This document shows positions 1-4,818 of a DNA stretch of 6,493 nucleotides, one piece after another. The position numbers were made by a program, and so were the translations under genes. The stretch spans positions 1 through 6,493 of the forward strand of contig DAIAVG010000080.1 of NCBI GenBank assembly GCA_027445725.1, read 5' to 3'. The first letter of the stretch is position 1. Every line of letters begins with the position of its first letter. This DNA is from Acidithiobacillus sp. (lineage in GTDB: Bacteria > Pseudomonadota > Gammaproteobacteria > Acidithiobacillales > Acidithiobacillaceae). The notes under the pieces were generated by a model, which was not told the origin of the DNA, made no database searches, and saw nothing but the letters and a program-made list of their open reading frames with translations.

Positions 1-11
1 AAATTCTTCAT
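1..11 (-). CDS. 5' end of a further gene in the exbB-exbD-tonB operon (partial)
   Basis: Reading the minus strand, an ATG at 11-9 is followed by AAG, AAT and TT before the window ends, so the protein would begin Met-Lys-Asn. A strong Shine-Dalgarno GGAGG lies at 21-17, five bases before the ATG. It starts about 45 nt after the tonB stop with no terminator-like hairpin between, so it probably belongs to the same transcript. Only three codons are visible and the product cannot be identified. A TonB-dependent outer-membrane receptor or a substrate-binding partner would be a reasonable expectation from position alone. That is inference. Confidence 0.4.
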
Positions 12-56
12 CGCTCCCTCCAGGCTCGCCTCTCGTAAAGACAAGCAGCGTTTAGA

Positions 57-779
57 TCAGGAATTTGCGGATAAATGGACCTCTACATCAAATACCGTAG
101 CCTTCTTGGGCATATTCTTGGTGAAGGCTGGATAACTACCTCCCCTCACCGCCTGCAAAGCCGCACGATCGATGGCGCTGATCCCACTCGAATTGGCAAG
201 CTTCGCCCAGACCAGTTGTCCCGAAGGTAATAACTCAAAACTGATTACCGCAGTACCACTGAGATGCATCAGACGCACTGCCTCAGGGACACGCGCATCA
301 CTTTGTACCTGCGTACGGACCAACGCAGCATACTGGGCGATAGCCTCTTGCGCCAATGCCGGACTTGGTGTCGGCGCCGGAGGAGGGGGCGGCGGTGCTG
401 GGAGCGTTGGCGGCACCGTCGGAGCTGTCGGCGCCAAAGTCTTGGCGAGCAGCGGCTTAGGTACAGGGGCGTGGTGCACCACCGGGTGCGGCACAGGACG
501 CGGAACTGGTTTCGGAACCGGATGGGGGATGGGCTTGGGCACAGGCTTCGGGTGCATTACCGGTTTGGGTGGTGGTGGAAGTGGCTTGGGCTTCGCCGGT
601 TGCACCATATGTATGGCGATGCGCTTTGGCTTGGGCGGCGGAGGCGGGCTTTTTTGATTACTGATCCAGATCAGACCAGCCACCAATCCCACCTCGATCA
701 GCGCGCCGATAATGAGCGCGCGACCGAAATAGCCCTGGGGTTTCGGGCTCAAACGCGGAGACGAAATCGCGGCGCTCAT
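57..779 (-). CDS. tonB: TonB family energy-transducing protein
   Basis: TonB (240 aa) spans the periplasm and passes the proton-motive force captured by ExbB/ExbD to TonB-dependent outer-membrane receptors. Residues 1-20 are a short cytoplasmic tail and about 21-40 form the single N-terminal membrane helix. Residues 45-140 are a very proline-rich spacer with Pro-Lys, Pro-Val and His-Pro repeats. Residues 150-237 match the TonB C-terminal domain, including the SSG-x3-ID-x-AAL-x-AV core around 197-211 followed by an aromatic-containing loop. The ATG at 779 lies one base after the exbD stop, implying translational coupling. Longer in-frame starts (791, 836) would overlap exbD and were not preferred, although the ribosome binding site at 779 is weak. 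The spacer is unusually rich in His-Pro and Val-Pro pairs. The substrate served is unknown. Family call is secure. Confidence 0.9.
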   Translation of the reverse strand: MSAAISSPRLSPKPQGYFGRALIIGALIEVGLVAGLIWISNQKSPPPPPKPKRIAIHMVQPAKPKPLPPPPKPVMHPKPVPKPIPHPVPKPVPRPVPHPVVHHAPVPKPLLAKTLAPTAPTVPPTLPAPPPPPPAPTPSPALAQEAIAQYAALVRTQVQSDARVPEAVRLMHLSGTAVISFELLPSGQLVWAKLANSSGISAIDRAALQAVRGGSYPAFTKNMPKKATVFDVEVHLSANS

Positions 780-780
780 C

Positions 781-1179
781 TCAACTTGCATTGGCCGCCA
801 AGCCAATATCACTCGCTCCAGCCTTCTGGCAAGCATCCATCACATGAATGAATTTCTGGTATGGAACGGCCTTGTCGGCGGCGATGGTGACCACCGTTTT
901 GCTGGGATCTCCATCTTGACGAATGAGATTCTGCAGACCAGCAAGATCATAATGCTGATTCTTGACCACCACAGTGCCATCTTCCTGAATGTTGATGGTC
1001 ATGTGTGGACGCGGCAATTGTTTCGCCTCACTCGAATGCGGTAGTTGAAGATTCAGCCCCTGATCCGGAATCATCTGAATGGTGATCATAATAAAGAACA
1101 CGAGCAGGAAGAGCATGATATCAATCATCGGAATGATCTCTACCCGCCCCTTCTTACTTTCAAAATAACGTCGCTCCAT
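781..1179 (-). CDS. exbD: ExbD/TolR biopolymer transport protein
   Basis: ExbD (132 aa) is the inner-membrane partner of ExbB that uses proton flow to energise TonB. A basic N-terminus is followed by one membrane helix at about residues 16-36 that begins Pro-Met-Ile-Asp. Asp20 in this motif corresponds to the essential proton-carrying Asp of the ExbD/TolR family. The rest (about 40-132) is the periplasmic domain, with the usual short strands and a VTIAADKAVPY-type segment near residues 96-107. The ATG at 1179 starts three bases after the exbB stop and its own stop is one base before the tonB ATG, so the three genes form one tight operon. TolR is the alternative family member, but the adjacent tonB and the absence of tolA/tolB favour ExbD. 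Nothing looks truncated. Confidence 0.92.
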   Translation of the reverse strand: MERRYFESKKGRVEIIPMIDIMLFLLVFFIMITIQMIPDQGLNLQLPHSSEAKQLPRPHMTINIQEDGTVVVKNQHYDLAGLQNLIRQDGDPSKTVVTIAADKAVPYQKFIHVMDACQKAGASDIGLAANAS

Positions 1180-1182
1180 GGT

Positions 1183-1869
1183 TCAACTCGCACGCGCGAC
1201 AGCGAGCACTTGGGCAGTGCGCTCCGACGGATCTGCATCCGGGTGTAACATGGGTTGCCCATCCATCCGGTTCAGCAGCATGGTCTTCACCGAATCCAGC
1301 TGCAGCAGGATTTGCCGCACTTGATTATTGAAGGCGTTGAAGGTGAGCAAGCCGAGGATAGCGATGAACAAGCCCGACGCGGTAGCCACCAGGGCATCGG
1401 CAACCCCACCGGTGACTTCCGTGGGTGCGTGACCTGGAGCCGCCAGAACATGAAATGCGTGGAACATCCCGACAATCGTGCCGAACAGCCCTAGGAGTGG
1501 CGCCAGGGTAATGATGGTGTCGAGCAGCCAAAGACGGCGATCCAGTTGCGGTGCCAGGGTAATCACCGCCTCTTCGAGGCGATTGGCCAAGGCTTCTCCC
1601 TTCACGTGCCCAGCATGGGTGGCCGCCATGCGCAACAGACTGGCTTCCGGCAAACCGTCGGCATGTTCTGCAAGCTTATCGAGACTTTCACGATCCAAGC
1701 GTCCCTGACCAGATAGTTCATGGACGATGGCGTCACCCCGTGAAAGCGTACGCCGCAGATACCAGAAGCGATCCACCATCACTGCAAGCTCAACGAGCAA
1801 CAACAACATCAGGACGTAGAGGATGCCATCCGAGTAATTGGCTAGATGTACGATGTAGGCGACATTCAC
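1183..1869 (-). CDS. exbB: ExbB/TolQ/MotA family proton channel protein
   Basis: ExbB (228 aa) forms the inner-membrane proton channel with ExbD. The N-terminal helix is at about residues 15-33, then comes a cytoplasmic domain of about 90 residues. Two further helices carry the family signature: LLDTIITLAPLLGLFGTIVGMF and, after a short loop, ALVATASGLFIAILG, which holds the conserved Thr in the pore-facing position. The start chosen is the GTG at 1869, because AGGAG at 1883-1879 lies nine bases before it. The reading frame stays open upstream to an ATG at 1944, but that stretch is Cys- and His-rich, lacks a ribosome binding site and overlaps the regulatory repeats at 1916-1955. It heads the exbB-exbD-tonB operon and is probably phosphate-controlled through those repeats. 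The Pro usual after the second helix's AI pair is Leu here, a mild deviation. Confidence 0.9.
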   Translation of the reverse strand: MNVAYIVHLANYSDGILYVLMLLLLVELAVMVDRFWYLRRTLSRGDAIVHELSGQGRLDRESLDKLAEHADGLPEASLLRMAATHAGHVKGEALANRLEEAVITLAPQLDRRLWLLDTIITLAPLLGLFGTIVGMFHAFHVLAAPGHAPTEVTGGVADALVATASGLFIAILGLLTFNAFNNQVRQILLQLDSVKTMLLNRMDGQPMLHPDADPSERTAQVLAVARAS

Positions 1870-1878
1870 GGATCTGAT

Positions 1879-1883
1879 CTCCT
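1879..1883 (-). promoter_or_regulatory. Ribosome binding site fixing the exbB GTG start
   Basis: AGGAG on the minus strand, nine bases upstream of the GTG at 1869. No comparable site precedes the longer ATG at 1944, so this element decides the start. Confidence 0.75.
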
Positions 1884-1899
1884 GTTTTGCGAAGGGGCC

Positions 1900-1905
1900 A
1901 CCATA
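1900..1905 (-). promoter_or_regulatory. Candidate -10 element of the exbB promoter
   Basis: TATGGT on the minus strand begins exactly 10 bp after the last unit of the Pho-box-like array at 1916-1955. There is no consensus -35, as expected when an activator of the PhoB type replaces it. A transcript starting about 6-7 bp downstream would have a leader of roughly 25 nt that contains the AGGAG site. The hexamer is weak on its own; the spacing is the main support. Confidence 0.5.
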
Positions 1906-1915
1906 GCAGCAGAAT

Positions 1916-1955
1916 GTGACACTATGATGAACCTTATATGACAAATATGTGACAA
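1916..1955 (-). promoter_or_regulatory. Pho-box-like array of four 11-bp direct repeats upstream of exbB
   Basis: Minus-strand units are TTGTCAC (1955-1949), TTGTCAT (1944-1938), GGTTCAT (1933-1927) and GTGTCAC (1922-1916), each separated by four mostly A/T bases. The known Pho box is two CTGTCAT-type 7-mers spaced by 4 bp, so this is two tandem boxes. The array starts one base beyond the stop codon of the upstream regulator gene and ends 10 bp before the candidate -10 of exbB. It would bind PhoB or the PhoB-like protein encoded next door. Confidence 0.8.
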
Positions 1956-1956
1956 C

Positions 1957-2769
1957 CTAAGGAATCTTCTTCGGTCTCGGCACGCTCAAGCGATAACCAA
2001 AACCATGAACCGTCTGTAGCCAGCTCGAAGCCTTCACCTCCTCCAGACTTCTGCGTAGGCGATGAATCTGTGCCGCAACGGTATTCAGCTGCACACAGCG
2101 CTCGCGCGGTGCGAGATGCTGCGCAATTTCTGTGGCCGATAACGTACGCTCCGACTGCTGCGCCAGATATTGAAATAGGCGGAATATCCGCTTGGTCAGA
2201 CGTAGCTCCTGCCCATATACACGCACGCGCCGACTCTCTGGATCGATGCGTAAGATCCCTGGAATGTCGATCACGATCTGTTCCCAGGCAAGCCCATGTC
2301 GCAGCAAGGCACTCGCTTGCGCCAGGATCAAGTTTTCACTGACCGATGCCCCGACATAGACATCAACCCCCGCATCAAGGGCACTCATCGCCGCTTCGTC
2401 ACCATCGGGTCCGACCGCCATGACCGCCGTACCATTCTGGATCAGGTACGTCTGACTATCGAACAACGTTTCCACTAAGTTGTGGTTCCAGCCGATGACA
2501 ATCAGAAGCTGGGGTCGCCATTCAGCCAACTCCCTGTGCAATGCAGCTTTGTCATTGACTCGCCGGGCGGATGCTCTCTGTCCATGCAGATGTCGCACCA
2601 AGGGGTCAGCCTGTTGTCCTTCGTCATAGAGCACGATCCGCGCGTGGTACAGGGGATTCACCTCCTCCCAACGGGCAGCGGCGAGCATCGCGAGAGAGTC
2701 TTGCAGGTGAGGTGCATGGTGCAGAGTACCGGCGACTAGCGCATAGATCACGGTGGCCCCCAAGCTCAT
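1957..2769 (-). CDS. Atypical OmpR/PhoB-family response regulator without phosphoacceptor Asp
   Basis: A DNA-binding regulator of 270 aa. Residues 44-158 have the length and strand/helix pattern of a CheY-like receiver: the first strand RIVLY is followed by Asp49-Glu50. The third strand reads PQLLIVIG where a phosphoacceptor Asp is expected. The fourth strand ends Val-Gly instead of Thr/Ser, and the fifth strand has Gly-Ala-Ser where Lys-Pro is normal. Residues 170-263 are a clear winged-helix Trans_reg_C domain, with LRLTKRIFRLFQYLA, the recognition-helix segment NTVAAQIHRLRRSLE and the terminal TVHGFGYRLS. It probably binds DNA without classical phosphorylation. Its promoter carries four Pho-box-like repeats, suggesting autoregulation or PhoB control. 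The ATG at 2769 lacks a Shine-Dalgarno; an alternative non-AUG start near 2652 is discussed in the findings. No histidine kinase gene is adjacent. Confidence 0.85.
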   Translation of the reverse strand: MSLGATVIYALVAGTLHHAPHLQDSLAMLAAARWEEVNPLYHARIVLYDEGQQADPLVRHLHGQRASARRVNDKAALHRELAEWRPQLLIVIGWNHNLVETLFDSQTYLIQNGTAVMAVGPDGDEAAMSALDAGVDVYVGASVSENLILAQASALLRHGLAWEQIVIDIPGILRIDPESRRVRVYGQELRLTKRIFRLFQYLAQQSERTLSATEIAQHLAPRERCVQLNTVAAQIHRLRRSLEEVKASSWLQTVHGFGYRLSVPRPKKIP

Positions 2770-2794
2770 GGCGCAAAATATAGGACTGTGGTAG

Positions 2795-2800
2795 AGGATA
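2795..2800 (-). promoter_or_regulatory. Candidate -10 element of the regulator promoter
   Basis: TATCCT on the minus strand lies exactly 10 bp after the last Pho-box-like unit (2817-2811), the same spacing as at exbB. The implied transcript start near 2788 gives a leader of only about 19 nt before the ATG at 2769, with no Shine-Dalgarno in it. Confidence 0.5.
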
Positions 2801-2810
2801 CGCCACAAAT

Positions 2811-2850
2811 ATGACAGTATTATTAACCTTTTATGACCTTTTTGTGACAA
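2811..2850 (-). promoter_or_regulatory. Pho-box-like array of four 11-bp direct repeats between the regulator and plcP
   Basis: Minus-strand units are TTGTCAC (2850-2844), AGGTCAT (2839-2833), GGTTAAT (2828-2822) and CTGTCAT (2817-2811), with A/T-only 4-bp spacers. The geometry matches the exbB array unit for unit, and the third unit is again GGTT-type. Its orientation points towards the regulator gene. The array also lies about 50 bp upstream of plcP on the other strand, so it may serve both divergent genes. Placement for plcP is less canonical. Confidence 0.8.
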
Positions 2851-2882
2851 TAAATCGGCCAACGTCATCCATCCAAAAACAC

Positions 2883-2911
2883 AAGACAAGACTTTTGCAG
2901 CATGCTTATAA
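2883..2911 (+). promoter_or_regulatory. Possible plcP promoter (AAGACA, 17 bp, TTATAA)
   Basis: On the plus strand AAGACA (2883-2888) and TTATAA (2906-2911) are separated by 17 bp and each matches four or five of six consensus bases. If this is the plcP promoter, the ATG at 2902 cannot be the start and translation would begin at 2929 or 2944. Short motifs of this quality occur by chance, so this is tentative. Confidence 0.3.
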
Positions 2912-3792
2912 GTCGTCACGCTCTGCGGATGACCCTCTTCCTCATGACTGACTTCCACCACGTCGGCTCACCAGCTTTATCGTTCAAGAATTGTCGAGCA
3001 ATCTTTGTCTCCGATATCCATCTGGGAAGCAAAGGCTGTCAGGCGGAAGCTCTGTTGGATTTTTTCCGTCACTATCAAGCCGACCAGTTATATTTGGTTG
3101 GCGACATCATCGATTTCTGGGCGCTCAAAAGGCGTTGGTACTGGCCCAGTAGCCACAGTACCGTGGTACAGAAGATCCTGCGGCAAGCGCGCGCTGGGGT
3201 GAAGGTCACCTATGTGCAAGGCAATCACGACCCAGTATTGCATCTTTTACGCACCTTTCTAGAGGGTGATGATGAAGGGCTGGCGCTCGGCGAAATTCGC
3301 GTTGTTCCTCACTGCCTACATGAAACTGCCGACGGGCGACGTCTCTGGGTAACCCACGGCGATCAATTTGACCTCAGCATGCACTATGTGCGCTGGCTTA
3401 CTCATCTGGGTGACCGTGGCTACAACCTGCTCCTCGGGCTCAACCGCTGGCATCAGCGTCTCAATCGACTATTCGGAATCCGTAGTCATTGGTCGCTGAG
3501 CGCTTTTATCAAGCATCGCATCAAGAAAGCCGTGCAGTTCATCAGCCAGTATGAAGAATTTCTTGCCCGGGAGTGCCATCGAGAGGGTTATGATGGGGTA
3601 ATTTGTGGGCACATTCACCACGCAGAAATAAAATCTATCAGTGGAACCCAATATTACAACGACGGGGATTGGGTAGAGAGCTGCACTGCCCTGATCGAGG
3701 ATTACGATGGGCAAATCCATCTCCTACGCTGGCCAGAACTTCTGGCAACGCAGGGCCAACAGCTTCCTCTGGAACATTTGGAGTCCTCATGA
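2902..3792 (+). CDS. plcP: PlcP-type phospholipase C metallophosphoesterase (LpxH-like)
   Basis: A calcineurin-like metallophosphoesterase of up to 296 aa. Metal-binding motifs, numbered from the first ATG, are Asp38-Ile-His40 (DIHLG), Gly67-Asp68-x2-Asp71 (GDIIDFW), Gly-Asn108-His-Asp110, His152-Gly-Asp154 and Gly-His237-x-His239. Databases often label such proteins UDP-2,3-diacylglucosamine hydrolase. However LpxH normally has GNRD, while this protein has GNHD plus the segments LKRRWYWPSSH, HGDQFD and GDWVESCTA that I associate with PlcP of rhizobia and marine bacteria. PlcP cleaves phosphatidylcholine and related phospholipids to diacylglycerol during phosphate starvation. It overlaps the downstream glycosyltransferase by ATGA, the partner expected of PlcP. 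The start is uncertain: ATGs at 2902, 2929 and 2944 all lack a Shine-Dalgarno, and a possible -10 at 2906-2911 would favour a later one. No signal peptide is evident, so it likely acts at the cytoplasmic membrane face. Confidence 0.85.
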   Translation: MLISRHALRMTLFLMTDFHHVGSPALSFKNCRAIFVSDIHLGSKGCQAEALLDFFRHYQADQLYLVGDIIDFWALKRRWYWPSSHSTVVQKILRQARAGVKVTYVQGNHDPVLHLLRTFLEGDDEGLALGEIRVVPHCLHETADGRRLWVTHGDQFDLSMHYVRWLTHLGDRGYNLLLGLNRWHQRLNRLFGIRSHWSLSAFIKHRIKKAVQFISQYEEFLARECHREGYDGVICGHIHHAEIKSISGTQYYNDGDWVESCTALIEDYDGQIHLLRWPELLATQGQQLPLEHLESS

Positions 3793-4814
3793 AAATCGCC
3801 CTGATTACCGATGCCTGGGCACCGCAGATCAATGGGGTAGTGCGCGCATTACAGAGCACCACCGCCGAACTCCAGCAGCGCGGACACAAAGTCCTTGTGC
3901 TGCATAGCGGCGAGGGTCCCAGCATGCCCTGCCCCACCTATCCAGAGATCGCACTCTCTTTGCAACCGCTATCTCAGGTGCGGGGCGCCTTGGAGGCCTT
4001 TCAGCCGGACTGTATCCACATCGCCACCGAAGGGCCACTGGGCTTGGCTGCGCGCGTATGGTGTGCGGGGCATGGCCTGCGCTTCACGACGTCATTTCAT
4101 ACCCGCTTCGCGGAGTATATCTCTGCGCGCTATCCCGTTCCCTTGGCCTGGGGATACCATTTTCTGCGCTGGTTTCACAACGGTGCTGCCAAAACCATGG
4201 TATCCAACGCCGCCCTAGCGGAGGAACTGCATGGTTGGGGTCTTCGGCATCTGGTCCTCTGGAGCCGCGGCGTGGATAGCAAACTTTTTCGTCCCTGGCC
4301 GGAGCAGGACACGACCCAGATCCTCCCTGGCGCCAGACCCGCATTTGTCTATTTTGGACGAGTGGCGATAGAAAAAAATGTCGAAGATTTTCTGAAACTT
4401 GACCTGCCCGGAAGCAAACATGTCATCGGCGATGGTCCACTGGCTGCAGAACTGCGGCAACGCTATCTCGAAGTAACCTGGCACGGCATGATGCAAGGGG
4501 AGATTTTGAGCCGTCATGTTGCTGCTGCCGATGTCATGGTCTTTCCCAGCCGTACGGACACCCTTGGGTTAGTGGTGCGGGAGGCCAACGCCTGTGGCGT
4601 GCCGGTGGCAGCCTATCCCGTGACGGGACCGCAAGCGAGTATCGATAACGGCGTCAATGGTTTCCTCAGTGAAGACCTCGCCTACGCTGCCCTGCAGTGT
4701 CTGCCACTACATCGCGAAGACTGTCGTCAGGCAGCACTGCGCCACGACTGGGCTAGCTGCACCAATGATTTTCTACACCACTTGGTTCCAGTAACTGGCG
4801 CAGAAACCGCATAA
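3789..4814 (+). CDS. agt: GT4 family diacylglycerol glycosyltransferase (Agt/MgtA/SqdX-like)
   Basis: A GT-B fold glycosyltransferase (341 aa) expected to transfer a sugar from a nucleotide donor to diacylglycerol, giving a phosphorus-free membrane lipid. The N-terminal acceptor domain opens with ITDAWAPQINGVVR (residues 6-19) and continues with EGPLGLAAR (81-89) and HTRFAEYISARYP (104-116). The C-terminal donor domain has SRGVD (159-163), YFGRVAIEKN (188-197), GDGP (214-217) and SRTDTLGLVVREANACGVPVA (254-274). The GT4 Glu-x7-Glu motif appears there as Asp257-x7-Glu265, common in this subgroup. The ATG at 3789 overlaps the plcP stop (ATGA), and GGAG at 3780-3783 acts as its ribosome binding site; the frame extends upstream to 3603 only as a shadow inside plcP. 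Donor sugar cannot be read from sequence: glucose, glucuronate, mannose and sulfoquinovose are all possible in related enzymes. The nearby sqdB makes sulfoquinovose worth testing. Confidence 0.85.
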   Translation: MKIALITDAWAPQINGVVRALQSTTAELQQRGHKVLVLHSGEGPSMPCPTYPEIALSLQPLSQVRGALEAFQPDCIHIATEGPLGLAARVWCAGHGLRFTTSFHTRFAEYISARYPVPLAWGYHFLRWFHNGAAKTMVSNAALAEELHGWGLRHLVLWSRGVDSKLFRPWPEQDTTQILPGARPAFVYFGRVAIEKNVEDFLKLDLPGSKHVIGDGPLAAELRQRYLEVTWHGMMQGEILSRHVAAADVMVFPSRTDTLGLVVREANACGVPVAAYPVTGPQASIDNGVNGFLSEDLAYAALQCLPLHREDCRQAALRHDWASCTNDFLHHLVPVTGAETA

Positions 4815-4818
4815 ACCA

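Noticed and set aside
172..851. Long plus-strand open frames opposite tonB, encoding Gly-rich or Arg-rich proteins
   Set aside because: They are antisense shadows of the proline-rich tonB codons, with low-complexity composition and no ribosome binding site.
2770..2961. Upstream extension of the regulator to 2961
   Set aside because: It would run through the four 11-bp regulatory repeats and into the divergent plcP gene; the added residues look non-coding.
3603..3788. N-terminal extension of the glycosyltransferase to 3603
   Set aside because: The extra residues lie in plcP coding sequence and match no GT4 N-terminus; the ATG at 3789 with GGAG gives the canonical start.
2902..3792. Assignment of the phosphoesterase as the lipid A enzyme LpxH
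   Set aside because: It has GNHD rather than the LpxH GNRD, the LKRRWYWPSSH and GDWVESCTA segments of PlcP, and an Agt-type partner. Not excluded biochemically.
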